From assembly GCA_964516815.1 (NCBI GenBank), contig CAZEXK010000009.1, forward strand, positions 1 to 55,038: DNA of 55,038 nt, read 5' to 3'. Below are positions 26,217-36,024 of the stretch, in pieces. The notes under the pieces were generated by a model, which was not told where the DNA came from, did no database searches, and saw nothing but the letters and a program-made list of their open reading frames with translations. Every line of letters begins with the position of its first letter. The stretch's first letter is position 1. The translations under genes and the position numbers were made by a program. The DNA is from CAIJNA01 sp964516815. GTDB lineage: Bacteria; Campylobacterota; Campylobacteria; Campylobacterales; Arcobacteraceae.

Positions 26217-26235
26217 ATTTGGGTATTCTTTCTTT

Positions 26236-27342
26236 ATGAATTTTTTTGACAAACGAATTATAACACATTTTAATTATGAACTTATATTATTTATTATTCC
26301 GTTGATTTTTGCATCTCATTTTTTAATTGGCGAAATCAACGAGACACTAGCTAAAAAGCAATTAGTATATTATTTTGTTGCTTTTTTAGCATTTGTTTTT
26401 GTATTTATTTTACCAATTAGAAGGCTAATTAGGTTTATACCTTTCTTGTATTGGATTGGTATTGTATTATTAATTGCAGTTTTATTAGTTGGTACTACAA
26501 AGCTTGGAGCAACTAGATGGCTTCAAATACCATATATAAATTTGACAATACAACCATCAGAGTTATTTAAACCTGTATTTATATTGATGCTAGCATATCT
26601 TATTTTTAGAAATCCACCACCTCCTGAAGGTTATGGGCTATGGGATTTTTTGAAATTATCATTTTATATTGTATTACCGTTTTTATTAATAGTAAGAGAA
26701 CCAGATTTAGGTACGTCTTTGATTTTATTGTTATTGGGTTTTGGTATTTTATTTATAGTTGGAGTTCGTTTAAAAATAATAATTGCTATTGTTGTACTTA
26801 TATCTTTATCTTCTCCTTTTGTATATACTTATTTAATAAAAGATTATCAAAAAAAAAGAATAAGTGATTTTATCTCAGAGGAACCTAGTTATCATGTTCA
26901 GCAATCAATAATTGCAATTGGTTCAGGTGGTTTATTAGGTCAAACACAAGATGAAGCTACCCAAACACAATTAAAATTTTTGCCAATTGCTACTAGTGAT
27001 TTTATTTTTGCTTATTTAGTTGAAAGATATGGTTTTATAGGTTCTTTAGCAATTATTAGTCTTTATGCATTGTTAATATGTTATTTATTAATATTAAATT
27101 TATTTTTTAAAGATGATTATTTAATAAGAACCTTTGCCGCAGGAGTGGGGTTACTAATATTTTTAAATATGAGTGTTAATATATTAATGGTCATAGGTTA
27201 TGCTCCTGTTGTAGGTTTACCTTTACCAATGTTTTCTTATGGCGGAAGTTCTTTTATTAATTTTATTGTTATTTTTGCAATACTAGAAAACTTGTTGAGT
27301 TTTAGATTTATATCACCTTATGAATATGAGAAACATTTTTAA
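26236..27342 (+). CDS. rodA: Peptidoglycan glycosyltransferase RodA (SEDS family)
   Basis: Integral membrane glycosyltransferase of the elongasome. 368 residues with about ten hydrophobic helices. Family motifs visible are GATRWLQI (about 92-99), IQPSELFKPVFIL (about 106-118), VREPDLGTSLILL (the catalytic-region Asp, about 154-166), and FLPIATSDFIFAYLVERYGFIG plus GLPLPMFSYGGSSF near the end. It leads rodA-mreD-mrdA, which places it in elongation rather than division (FtsW). The promoter is not in the 19-nt gap to rluD and must lie inside rluD. Confidence 0.95.
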   Translation: MNFFDKRIITHFNYELILFIIPLIFASHFLIGEINETLAKKQLVYYFVAFLAFVFVFILPIRRLIRFIPFLYWIGIVLLIAVLLVGTTKLGATRWLQIPYINLTIQPSELFKPVFILMLAYLIFRNPPPPEGYGLWDFLKLSFYIVLPFLLIVREPDLGTSLILLLLGFGILFIVGVRLKIIIAIVVLISLSSPFVYTYLIKDYQKKRISDFISEEPSYHVQQSIIAIGSGGLLGQTQDEATQTQLKFLPIATSDFIFAYLVERYGFIGSLAIISLYALLICYLLILNLFFKDDYLIRTFAAGVGLLIFLNMSVNILMVIGYAPVVGLPLPMFSYGGSSFINFIVIFAILENLLSFRFISPYEYEKHF

Positions 27343-27343
27343 T

Positions 27344-27790
27344 ATGATAACAGATAATACTAGTAGATTTTCAAATCCAATATTAATTTTTTTAATGTTT
27401 ATTTTTGTTTCATTGGTAAATATTATTTTACCGATACATTTTTTTTCAATTTTTTTAGCTGGAATTGTCTTTATGTCATTTATATATTGTATTAAAAATG
27501 AATATTGGTACTCATTAGCTACAGTTGTTCTTACATTTATAGTTATAGAGATATCGCATGGATTATTAATAGGTGTATTGTCTATGTTATCTTTTTTTAT
27601 ATACATTTTTGTTATTCCCAAAATAAAATATACTTTAACATCAAAGGCTATTTATATTTTTTTTATAACTATTGTATTTTATATAGGAATGTTGTTATTA
27701 TTTATTTTAAGTGGTGATGCTAATAGTGATTTGTATTTTAAAATTTTATTTAATTTTTTTATTGATATATTTTTGTTGGTATTTTTATGA
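27344..27790 (+). CDS. mreD: Probable rod shape-determining membrane protein MreD
   Basis: 148 residues, nearly all hydrophobic, with about five predicted helices and few charges, as in MreD. Primary sequence is poorly conserved in this family, so the call depends on position between rodA and mrdA. ATG at 27344 begins one base after the rodA stop. An in-frame ATG at 27320 inside rodA would add eight residues and cannot be excluded. The stop overlaps the mrdA start (ATGA). Confidence 0.65.
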   Translation: MITDNTSRFSNPILIFLMFIFVSLVNIILPIHFFSIFLAGIVFMSFIYCIKNEYWYSLATVVLTFIVIEISHGLLIGVLSMLSFFIYIFVIPKIKYTLTSKAIYIFFITIVFYIGMLLLFILSGDANSDLYFKILFNFFIDIFLLVFL

Positions 27791-29553
27791 GAATAAAAAT
27801 CATAATATATTTTGTACTTATTGTATGCTTGGTATTGCTTTGGAGAGTTTATTCTTTAAGTATTAAATCAAATTCTTATTATGAAGAATTATCAAAGAAA
27901 AATTATATAAAAACCAAGTATACAGCGGCCCCAAGAGGTTCAATATTGGATAGAAATGGTAAATATTTAGCTTTAAATAAAATTGGATTTTCAATCACAA
28001 TCAAACCTCAAATGCGTAAATCAAAGTACATTAAAGAATTGCATAAATCATTAAATTTAATCAATGAATACTTTCCAAAATATAGTGTTGAAAAATTATT
28101 TAAAAAATATAAGAAAAAAGATAGCCCTTATAAGCATGAATATATTTCAGTAGTGGATTATATTTCATATGATGATTTCTTTAAATATTATTCAATTTTT
28201 AATTCTAAAAAAAATATCAAAATAGTATCAGCAGCAAAAAGATTTTACCCATATAAAAGTGTAGCAGCACATATTATAGGATATACTGGAAAAGTTAACA
28301 AAAAAGATATTAAAAAAAATGACAAAAGCAAATATTATTTAACAACAGGAAGAAGCGGATTAGAAAGATATTACAATAATATCTTACAAGGTGAATTATC
28401 TAAAGAAGTTGTAAAAGTTGATGCATATTATAAATCAGTAGAAGTTTTAAAAAAAAATAATGCTTATGCAAAAAATATACACACTACAATAGACATAAGA
28501 TTACAACAATATATTCATAATTTATTTAGTGATAAATCCGGTGCTGTTATTGTTATGAATGTGCAAACAGGTGAGATTTTAAGTGCGGGATCTTTCCCTG
28601 AATTTGATAATAACATTTTTGTAAATGGAATAAGTGTTAGTAATTGGAAAAATATTATTGAAAACTTCAATCATCCATTTAGTAATAAACTAGTAAATGG
28701 TTTATACCCACCAGGATCTGTCATTAAAATGGGAACAGCACTATCATTATTAGATAATAATATTAGTCCACATTTTAAAGTTGATTGCAGAAGTAATTTA
28801 CAACTAGGAAAAAGAAAATTCCGTTGTTGGATAGAAGAGGGACATAAAAAAACTGGATTTAGAAAAGCAATTAGAGAGTCTTGTGATGATTTTTTTTATA
28901 AAGGTTCATTAAAAATAGGAATAAATAATATATCAAAAACACTTGATAAATTTGGATTTGGACAAAAAACTGGAATTGACCAACCAAATGAATTTATAGG
29001 AGTGAATCCTAACAAAGCATGGAAAACTAATAAGTATTCTCAGCCATGGTATATTGGAGAAACTGTTGTATCCGCAATAGGACAAGGGTATTTGTCAGTA
29101 ACCCCTATTCAAATAGCTAGATATACGGCTGCTTTAGTTGATGGTACACTTGTAAGACCACACCTTTTAAAAGACGATTCACTAATAGAAAGTATTGATT
29201 TAAATTTATCCAAAAAAAACTTAGAAATTATACATAATGGAATGTATGATGTTACAAATAAACCTAAAGGTACTGCAGCTAGACATGTAAAATCAAAAAT
29301 TATAATTGCAGCAAAAACTGGAACAGCTCAAGTAGTAGGTATACCTCAAGAAGAAAAGAAAAGAATGAAAGAACATGAATTAAAATATTTTAAACGATCT
29401 CATGCATGGCTTACAGGATATGCTCCATATAAAGATCCAAAATATGTAGTAACAATTTTAGTTGAACATGGAGGACACGGAGGTAGTGCTGCAGGACCAG
29501 TATTTGGTAAAATATACGATAAATTAATTGAATTAGGCTATATAAACAATTAA
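27787..29553 (+). CDS. mrdA: Penicillin-binding protein 2 (elongasome transpeptidase)
   Basis: 588 residues: an N-terminal membrane anchor (3-25), the pedestal/dimer domain starting at APRGSILDRNG (48-58), and a transpeptidase domain with the catalytic PPGSVIKM (Ser311-Lys314), the SxN-equivalent SCD (365-367) and KTGTAQV (510-516). It crosslinks new peptidoglycan in the lateral wall with RodA as glycosyltransferase partner. The start overlaps mreD by 4 nt. A strong hairpin follows 6 nt after the stop. Confidence 0.96.
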   Translation: MRIKIIIYFVLIVCLVLLWRVYSLSIKSNSYYEELSKKNYIKTKYTAAPRGSILDRNGKYLALNKIGFSITIKPQMRKSKYIKELHKSLNLINEYFPKYSVEKLFKKYKKKDSPYKHEYISVVDYISYDDFFKYYSIFNSKKNIKIVSAAKRFYPYKSVAAHIIGYTGKVNKKDIKKNDKSKYYLTTGRSGLERYYNNILQGELSKEVVKVDAYYKSVEVLKKNNAYAKNIHTTIDIRLQQYIHNLFSDKSGAVIVMNVQTGEILSAGSFPEFDNNIFVNGISVSNWKNIIENFNHPFSNKLVNGLYPPGSVIKMGTALSLLDNNISPHFKVDCRSNLQLGKRKFRCWIEEGHKKTGFRKAIRESCDDFFYKGSLKIGINNISKTLDKFGFGQKTGIDQPNEFIGVNPNKAWKTNKYSQPWYIGETVVSAIGQGYLSVTPIQIARYTAALVDGTLVRPHLLKDDSLIESIDLNLSKKNLEIIHNGMYDVTNKPKGTAARHVKSKIIIAAKTGTAQVVGIPQEEKKRMKEHELKYFKRSHAWLTGYAPYKDPKYVVTILVEHGGHGGSAAGPVFGKIYDKLIELGYINN

Positions 29554-29558
29554 TTATC

Positions 29559-29592
29559 AATAAAGTTATCAATACTGATTGATAACTTTATT
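29559..29592. terminator. Bidirectional terminator between mrdA and sucD
   Basis: A perfect 15-bp stem (AATAAAGTTATCAAT with ATTGATAACTTTATT) and an ACTG loop lie exactly between two convergent genes. Flanking U-tracts are short, but the stem length makes termination likely in both directions. Confidence 0.8.
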
Positions 29593-29597
29593 ACTTC

Positions 29598-30467
29598 TTA
29601 ATTAAGTAATTCTTTAATAGCTTTTCCAATATCTGCAGGACTAATAACAACAGTAACGCCCGCATCTTTGAGTGCTTTCATTTTTTCAGAAGCCGTTCCA
29701 TTTCCTCCACTAACAATAGCACCAGCATGTCCCATAGTTTTACCTTTAGGTGCAGTTTGACCTGCTATAAATGCAACTATTGGTTTAGTTATTTGATTTT
29801 TTATCAGTTTAGCTGCTTGTATTTCCAGGTCACCACCAATTTCTCCAATCATTACAATTGCTTTAGTTTCAGGATCTGCTTCAAACATTGGTAAAATATC
29901 ATTATAAGATAATCCAATAATTGGATCTCCTCCAATACCAACTGCTGTTGTTATTCCATATCCTTCTTTACATACTTGATTTGCACCTTCATAAGTAAGT
30001 GTACCAGATTTTGAAATTAATCCTACACTTCCTTTTTTGAAAATATTACCAGGCATTATTCCAATTTTACATTCTTCTGCTGTTATTATACCAGGACAAT
30101 TTGGACCTATAGTCATCATTGAATGTTTCTTTGCATGTGCTTTGGCAATTTGTATATCTTTAACAGGAGCTCCTTCTGTTATAATAACAGCTAATTTGAT
30201 CCCAGCTTCAGCAGCTTCCATTATGGCATCTCCTACTAAAGCAGGAGGAACAAATATCATAGAAATTGTTGCATTTGTTGCTTTAATTGCTTGAATAACA
30301 GTATTAAATACAGGTTTTCCTAAATGTTCTTGTCCACCTTTATTTGGTGTAACTCCACCTACTATTTGTGTTCCATAATCTAAACATTGTTGGGAATGAA
30401 AAGTACCTTCTTTACCTGTGAACCCTTGCACAATTATTTTACTATTTTTATTTACTAAAATTGACAT
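29598..30467 (-). CDS. sucD: Succinate--CoA ligase, alpha subunit
   Basis: 289 residues. It has the CoA-binding Rossmann domain (VQGFTGKEGTFHSQQCLDYG, about 14-33), the SKSGTLTYE loop, and the phosphohistidine loop KGKTMGHAGAIVSGGNGTA (about 241-259), with the His in GHAGA. It makes ATP or GTP from succinyl-CoA with SucC. Its ATG overlaps the sucC stop by one base. Confidence 0.97.
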   Translation of the reverse strand: MSILVNKNSKIIVQGFTGKEGTFHSQQCLDYGTQIVGGVTPNKGGQEHLGKPVFNTVIQAIKATNATISMIFVPPALVGDAIMEAAEAGIKLAVIITEGAPVKDIQIAKAHAKKHSMMTIGPNCPGIITAEECKIGIMPGNIFKKGSVGLISKSGTLTYEGANQVCKEGYGITTAVGIGGDPIIGLSYNDILPMFEADPETKAIVMIGEIGGDLEIQAAKLIKNQITKPIVAFIAGQTAPKGKTMGHAGAIVSGGNGTASEKMKALKDAGVTVVISPADIGKAIKELLN

Positions 30468-31642
30468 TATTTACTCTCTTTTGCAGCTTTTACTGCTTTT
30501 GCGGCACCATCGGCTAAATCATTAGCAACTATTAAATTACTAATATTTGCATTTTTTAATATTACAGATGCCTGTGAAGCATTTGTTCCATCAAGTCTTA
30601 CAATTACTGGTATATTTATCTTTGTTAATTTTGTTGCTTCTATTATACCATCTGCTATTCTATCACATCTAACAATTCCTCCAAATATATTAACAAAGAT
30701 AGCTTTTATATTTGGATTTCTTAAAATAATATCAAAACCTTTTGCAACTGTTTGGACGTTTGCACTACCCCCTACATCTAAAAAGTTTGCAGGAGTACCT
30801 CCCATGTGATTAATAGTATCCATTGTTCCCATAGCTAATCCAGCACCGTTTACCATACAGCCAATTTCTCCATCTAGTGCAACATAAGATAAGCCATGCA
30901 TTGATGCTTCTATTTCATCGGCATCTTCTTCACTTACATCTCTCATAGCTGCAATTTCAGCTTGTCTATACAAAGCTGAATTATCAAATTCCATTTTCCC
31001 ATCAAGAGCAAAAAAATCACCAGTATTAGTTTTAACTAAAGGATTTATTTCTGCCATTTGTGCATCTCTATCCATATACAAGGTAAATAATTTTTCTACA
31101 AATGATATAAACTTTGTTTGTTCTTTTTTATCTGTAATTTCCAAACCAAGTGCTAATTGTGTACCGTGAAATTTTCTAAACCCTATAGCTGTATCAATTG
31201 GAATTGTTATTATTTTTTCAGGTGAATTTTTAGCTACATCTTCAATATTTACTCCACCTTCGGTTGAGGCTATTATTATAGGCATTTCTAGTTTTCTATC
31301 TAAAACTATAGATAAATATAATTCAGAGTTTATATCTACACCATCTTCTATATATAGTTTTTGTACTAGCTTACCTTCAAGGCTAGTTTGGTGTGTAACT
31401 AAATTCATACCAAGAATTTCATTTGAATACATTTCAACTTCTTCTAAAGATTTAGCAACTTTAACTCCACCACCAAGTCCTCTTCCTCCGGCATGTATTT
31501 GTGCTTTTACAACCCAAAGTGGACCGCCTAAAGTTTCAGCAGCAATAACAGCATCTCTAACACTTTCAGCCATAATACCTTTTGGTATGGGTAGATCATA
31601 TTTTGAAAAAATTGATTTTGCTTGGTACTCATGAATATTCAT
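30467..31642 (-). CDS. sucC: Succinate--CoA ligase, beta subunit
   Basis: 391 residues. It has an ATP-grasp domain (MNIHEYQAKSIFSKYDLPIP start, VKAQIHAGGRGLGGGVK about 45-61) and a C-terminal ligase domain with GGSANVQTV and IFVNIFGGIVRCDRIADGI. The ribosome binding site AGGAG lies 6-7 nt before the ATG. It leads a sucCD unit downstream of the mdh pair. The 144-nt leader carries TATACT-like and TATAAT-like boxes on the minus strand, so sucCD likely has its own promoter. Confidence 0.97.
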   Translation of the reverse strand: MNIHEYQAKSIFSKYDLPIPKGIMAESVRDAVIAAETLGGPLWVVKAQIHAGGRGLGGGVKVAKSLEEVEMYSNEILGMNLVTHQTSLEGKLVQKLYIEDGVDINSELYLSIVLDRKLEMPIIIASTEGGVNIEDVAKNSPEKIITIPIDTAIGFRKFHGTQLALGLEITDKKEQTKFISFVEKLFTLYMDRDAQMAEINPLVKTNTGDFFALDGKMEFDNSALYRQAEIAAMRDVSEEDADEIEASMHGLSYVALDGEIGCMVNGAGLAMGTMDTINHMGGTPANFLDVGGSANVQTVAKGFDIILRNPNIKAIFVNIFGGIVRCDRIADGIIEATKLTKINIPVIVRLDGTNASQASVILKNANISNLIVANDLADGAAKAVKAAKESK

Positions 31643-31786
31643 ATTTACTCCTATTATTTTGAAATTTATACAGTATATCTAATATACTTAAAAGCAATTA
31701 CTAAGAAAATTCGATTATCATTAAAAGTCAAAATATGTATATATACTACTCAATATTATAATATGTAACTTTATGTAGCAAATATA

Positions 31787-32728
31787 TTAAAAGAAATTAT
31801 TTTCTTTTAATATATCAATACCTTCTTGTATTGATTCTACAGATATTTTAAATTTTTCTTTTGTTTGCTCATCTAATTTTAGTTGTACTATTGATTCAAC
31901 ACCATTTGAACCTAATACTATTGGAACACCAACTGTTATATCTTTATATCCATATTCTCCATTTAGCATAACACTAGAAGGTATAATTATTTTACTATCG
32001 TTAATAATAGCTTCAACCATATGTGCAATCGCTCTTCCTGGACCATAATATCCACTAGTACCTAATTGGCTAACAATTTGAGCTCCACCAGTTTTAGTAT
32101 TTTCTATAATATTTAGCATATCATCATTTGATATTAATTCATTAAGAGGTATATCACCTACACATACATTTTGTGGTAAAGGAATCATATTTTCTCCATG
32201 ATCACCTATAACTAAAGAACCAGTTTGTTTTGCACTATAACCAGTTTTCTTTTGTATTTGGTATGCCATTCTTGAGCCATCTAAAGCTCCTGCCATTCCT
32301 ATTATTCTATTTGATGGCCATTGTGTAATTTTTGAAATTACATATGTCATTACATCCAATGGATTAGATACACAAATAATTATTGCATTAGGAGATGATT
32401 TTTTAATACTAGTAGTTACATCTTTTATAATTTTTGCATTTATTAAAAGCAAATCTGCTCTTGTCATATCACCTTTTCTTGGTACACCTGCTGTAATTAC
32501 AACTATATCACAGTCTTTTACATCATTAATATTATCAACTGCATTAATATTAGTATCTTTGGGAGCATAATATGAAGCTTGTGCTATATCCATTGCTTTT
32601 CCATGTGCTACACCCTTTGCTACATCAAAGAGTACAATTTCCTTACATGCTCCTAACATACTTAATGAAAATGCTGCTGTTGCACCTACTGCACCAACAC
32701 CAATTATTGCTACTTTTGTATTGTTCAT
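31787..32728 (-). CDS. mdh: Malate dehydrogenase, NAD type (LDH-like MDH), second tandem copy
   Basis: 313 residues of the LDH-like malate dehydrogenase group. The N-terminal NAD fold GVGAVGATAAF is followed by Asp35 in IVLFDVAKG, which normally binds the adenosine ribose of NAD. The active-site loop VPRKGDMTRADLL has the substrate-binding arginines that favour malate over lactate, and GDHGENMIPL holds the catalytic His. Its start overlaps the upstream paralogue by 4 nt, so the two are cotranscribed. Identity between the two copies looks modest, so the duplication is old or one copy was acquired. Confidence 0.9.
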   Translation of the reverse strand: MNNTKVAIIGVGAVGATAAFSLSMLGACKEIVLFDVAKGVAHGKAMDIAQASYYAPKDTNINAVDNINDVKDCDIVVITAGVPRKGDMTRADLLLINAKIIKDVTTSIKKSSPNAIIICVSNPLDVMTYVISKITQWPSNRIIGMAGALDGSRMAYQIQKKTGYSAKQTGSLVIGDHGENMIPLPQNVCVGDIPLNELISNDDMLNIIENTKTGGAQIVSQLGTSGYYGPGRAIAHMVEAIINDSKIIIPSSVMLNGEYGYKDITVGVPIVLGSNGVESIVQLKLDEQTKEKFKISVESIQEGIDILKENNFF

Positions 32729-33687
32729 ATTTTATCCTTAGGTAAAAAATTTAATACATACAATTTATTTGTGAGTTCTCTAACACTCATTACAGATTTT
32801 CTAAATCGTTCTTCTTGAAATGGTTTTAGCGTCATTTTAATAATTTTTTCAACACCATTTGCTCCAATCATTGCTGGAACACCACTTACTATATTATCAT
32901 AACCATACTCACCTTCAAGTAAAACAGCACATGAATAAATTTGTTTTGTATCTTTTAGTATAGCATCAACCATAACTGTAGTAGATTTTGCAGGGGCATA
33001 ATAAGCACTACCATCACCTAATAAATTTACAATTTGAGCTCCACCATTTTTTGTTTTATTAACTATATCAGTTATTTCTTCATTTGTTAACAAATCTTCA
33101 ATTGGTACACCAGCTACTGTTGTAAATTTTGGTAGAGGTACCATAGTATCACCATGACCACCCATGACTGTCGCTCTAATTTGTCCTGCTCCATATTCTA
33201 ATTTTTCATATATAAAGTGTGCCATTCTTGCACTATCGAGTATCCCAGCCATTCCAAGAACTCTTTGTTTGGGAAATCCTGTTTCTTTTAACATTACATA
33301 TGTCATAACATCAAGTGGATTACTTACAACTATTACAATACAATCAGGAGCATATTTTTTAATTTCATGAGCGTAGTTTTTTACAATTTGTGCATTTTTT
33401 AAAAGTAAATCATCTCTACTTATTCCTGGAGTACGAGGAGCTCCAGCTGTCACTACTACTATTTCACTATTTGCAATATCTTCAGGCTTCATAGCAGCTT
33501 TTACTACGGTATGTTGTCTTGCGGCATTTGCTGCTTGAGACATATCAAGTGCCTTACCTTTAGCAATATCAATATTTCGGCCTCTAAGGACAACTTCATG
33601 ACATATACCTGTCATTGCTAATATAAATGCTACTGTTGAACCAAAATTACCAGTACCTATTACAGTGACCTTTTTACCTTTTGCCAT
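32725..33687 (-). CDS. Malate dehydrogenase paralogue, possible NADP preference
   Basis: 320 residues, the same LDH-like MDH family: GTGNFGSTVAF dinucleotide loop, APRTPGISRDDLL substrate loop with both arginines, catalytic His in MGGHGDTMVPL, and SGVPAMIGANGVEKI near the end. At the end of the second beta strand it has VVLRGRNID (Arg35, Arg37) where NAD enzymes have Asp. That pattern suggests binding of the NADP 2'-phosphate, which is an inference. It lies between icd and the second mdh in a TCA cluster like that of Campylobacter, which as I recall has a single mdh there. AAAGGAAAG precedes the ATG. Confidence 0.85.
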   Translation of the reverse strand: MAKGKKVTVIGTGNFGSTVAFILAMTGICHEVVLRGRNIDIAKGKALDMSQAANAARQHTVVKAAMKPEDIANSEIVVVTAGAPRTPGISRDDLLLKNAQIVKNYAHEIKKYAPDCIVIVVSNPLDVMTYVMLKETGFPKQRVLGMAGILDSARMAHFIYEKLEYGAGQIRATVMGGHGDTMVPLPKFTTVAGVPIEDLLTNEEITDIVNKTKNGGAQIVNLLGDGSAYYAPAKSTTVMVDAILKDTKQIYSCAVLLEGEYGYDNIVSGVPAMIGANGVEKIIKMTLKPFQEERFRKSVMSVRELTNKLYVLNFLPKDKI

Positions 33688-33769
33688 AACTTTCCTTTAA
33701 TTATTAGTGTATAATATTTTTGATTTAATAAAGGTTAAGATAAAGATAATATATTGTTTTTTTAAATTT

Positions 33770-33794
33770 AAAAAGTAAGTAATACTTACTTTTT
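33770..33794 (-). terminator. icd terminator
   Basis: AAAAAGTAAG and CTTACTTTTT form a 10-bp stem with a TAATA loop. On the minus strand it lies about 30 nt beyond the icd stop and ends in a run of T. It separates the icd transcript from the mdh pair. Confidence 0.7.
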
Positions 33795-33822
33795 ATTTTT
33801 TATTTTTAATATTAATATTTAA

Positions 33823-35997
33823 TTATATATTATCAATTATATTATTTAGTGTCATAGACGGTCGCATAGCTTTTTGAACTAATTCATCATTTGGATTAAA
33901 ATATCCGCCTATATCTTGTTTTTTACCTTCTACTGATAAAAGTTCAGACATAATTGTATCTTCGTTATCAATCAAAGCTTTTGCAATAGGTGAAAATTTT
34001 TGAGCTAACTCATTGTTATCAGATTGTGATAAAGCATTTGCCCAGTATTGTGCAACAAAATAATGTGAAGCTTTATTATCTGGTTCATTAACTTTTCTAC
34101 TTGGTTCTTTGTTATTATCTAAATAAGAATTGTTTGCAATATCAAGTGCTTGAGTTAAAGCATTTAATTTTTCATCTGAATTTTTTTGTCCAATAAATCT
34201 AAGTGATTCAGCTAAGGCTAAAATTTCACCTAAAGAATCCCATCTTAAATGACCTTCTTCTACAAATTGATCAACATGTTTAGGAGCAGATCCACCAGCA
34301 CCAGTTTCGTATAATCCTCCACCAGCTAATAATGGAACAATAGATAACATTTTAGCAGATGTTCCAAGTTCCAAAATTGGATACATATCTGTTAAATGAT
34401 CTCTTAATACATTACCAGTAACAGCAATAGTATTTTCACCTTTTCTAACTCTAGCATTTGTAAACCTAGTAGCATTTGTAACATTCATAGTTTGTATATC
34501 TAAACCATTTGTATCATGTTCTTTTAAATATTCATTTACTTTTAAAATCATTTGAGCATCATGAGCTCTATTTTCATCTAACCAAAAAATAGCAGGAACA
34601 TTTTCAATTCTTGCTCTTTCCACAGCTAGTCTAACCCAGTCTTTAATTGGAATATCTTTTGATCTTGCCATTCTCCAAATATCTCCAGCTTCACATTCAA
34701 AACTCATTAATTCTGTTCCATCTTGAGCATTTACTGTTACTTTCCCATTTTCTATTAATTCAAATGTAGTAGGATGTGAACCATATTCTTCCGCTTTTTG
34801 CGCCATAAGTCCTACATTTGCCATAGATCCCATAGTAGCTACATCATATTGACCATTTTTTACACAATCTGAAAGCATTTCTTCATGGAACATAGCATAT
34901 GTACTATCTGGTATTACAGCAACACATTCAATAGCATCACCATTTCTATCCCATTGTTTACCACCTTCTCTTACAACAACAGGCATTGAAGCATCTATAA
35001 TTACATCATTTGATGCATTAAAGTTTGTAGTACCTTTATCTGAATCAACCATTGCTATTTTTGGTGAATCTGCATCAACATTAGCTTGAAATGCTGCTTT
35101 GATTTCTTCTTCTTTACTATGCCCACTAATCTTTTTTTCTATGTCACTCATACCTAGATTTGCATTTACATTTAACTCCTTAAATGTTGATTCATATTTA
35201 TTAAATACATCTTGAAAAAATACTTCAAATGCATGACCAAACATAATTGGATCTGATATTTTCATCATTGTAGCTTTTAAATGAATTGACCATAATACAT
35301 TATTTTCTTTTGCTTCTTGTATAGATTTGGCAATAAATGATTTTAATTTATTTTTTGACATAAATGTACCGTCTAAAATTTCTTTGTCTATAGCATCAAT
35401 CTCTCCTAATGTATTCCCATTTAATTTAATAGTGATTTTTTGGTTTTTATTCATAGTAACTGATTGTTCATTACCATAAAAATCTCCATCACCATTCATA
35501 TGTGCAACATATGATTTAGGAGAAGTAGGGAAGTCTCTTAATTTATGAGGATTCTTTTGAGCAAATTTTTTAACAGCTAATGCAGCTCTTCTATCTGAAT
35601 TACCTTCTCTTAATACAGGATTAACAGCAGATCCTAAACATTTTGAATATGCTTCTTGAATTTGTTTTTCGCTATCATCTTTTGGGTTTTCTGGATAATC
35701 TGGAATATTGTGTCCTTGACCTTGAAGTTCACAAATACAATCTTTTAATTGACCAATAGAAGCAGAAATATTTGGAAGTTTAATAATATTTCCATCTTCT
35801 TTCAAAACCACTTCTCCTAATTTTGATAATTCGTCTTCTGCCAAATTTTGACTTGCTAATACTCTATTTGCTAATGAAATATCTGAAGTTACAACTTCAA
35901 CACCTGCAGCTTTAGTAAATGCATTTACGATTGGTAAAAGAGAATAAGTAGCTAAAGCCGGTGCTTCATCAATTTTTGTCCATATTATTTTTGCCAT
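33823..35997 (-). CDS. icd: Isocitrate dehydrogenase (NADP), monomeric type
   Basis: 724 residues, the length of the monomeric IDH family, which is unrelated in length to the 400-residue dimeric enzyme. It starts AKIIWTKIDEAPALATYSLL and contains KFAQKNPHKLRDFP, GGKQWDRNGDAIECVAVIPD, HPTTFELIENG, IFWLDENRAHD and GTSAKMLSIVPLLAGGGLYETGAGGSAPKH, all typical of the family. It oxidises isocitrate to 2-oxoglutarate with NADP. Gene order icd-mdh-sucCD matches Campylobacter. It has its own leader with three tandem -10-like boxes and its own terminator. Confidence 0.97.
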   Translation of the reverse strand: MAKIIWTKIDEAPALATYSLLPIVNAFTKAAGVEVVTSDISLANRVLASQNLAEDELSKLGEVVLKEDGNIIKLPNISASIGQLKDCICELQGQGHNIPDYPENPKDDSEKQIQEAYSKCLGSAVNPVLREGNSDRRAALAVKKFAQKNPHKLRDFPTSPKSYVAHMNGDGDFYGNEQSVTMNKNQKITIKLNGNTLGEIDAIDKEILDGTFMSKNKLKSFIAKSIQEAKENNVLWSIHLKATMMKISDPIMFGHAFEVFFQDVFNKYESTFKELNVNANLGMSDIEKKISGHSKEEEIKAAFQANVDADSPKIAMVDSDKGTTNFNASNDVIIDASMPVVVREGGKQWDRNGDAIECVAVIPDSTYAMFHEEMLSDCVKNGQYDVATMGSMANVGLMAQKAEEYGSHPTTFELIENGKVTVNAQDGTELMSFECEAGDIWRMARSKDIPIKDWVRLAVERARIENVPAIFWLDENRAHDAQMILKVNEYLKEHDTNGLDIQTMNVTNATRFTNARVRKGENTIAVTGNVLRDHLTDMYPILELGTSAKMLSIVPLLAGGGLYETGAGGSAPKHVDQFVEEGHLRWDSLGEILALAESLRFIGQKNSDEKLNALTQALDIANNSYLDNNKEPSRKVNEPDNKASHYFVAQYWANALSQSDNNELAQKFSPIAKALIDNEDTIMSELLSVEGKKQDIGGYFNPNDELVQKAMRPSMTLNNIIDNI

Positions 35998-36024
35998 GTT
36001 TTTTTCCTTATGTTTTGTATTTTT

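Noticed and set aside
31690..31720. A Fur-box-like stretch (TAATGATAATCGAATTTTC on the minus strand) upstream of sucC.
   Set aside because: Only one half matches well, and such sequences arise often in DNA this AT-rich.
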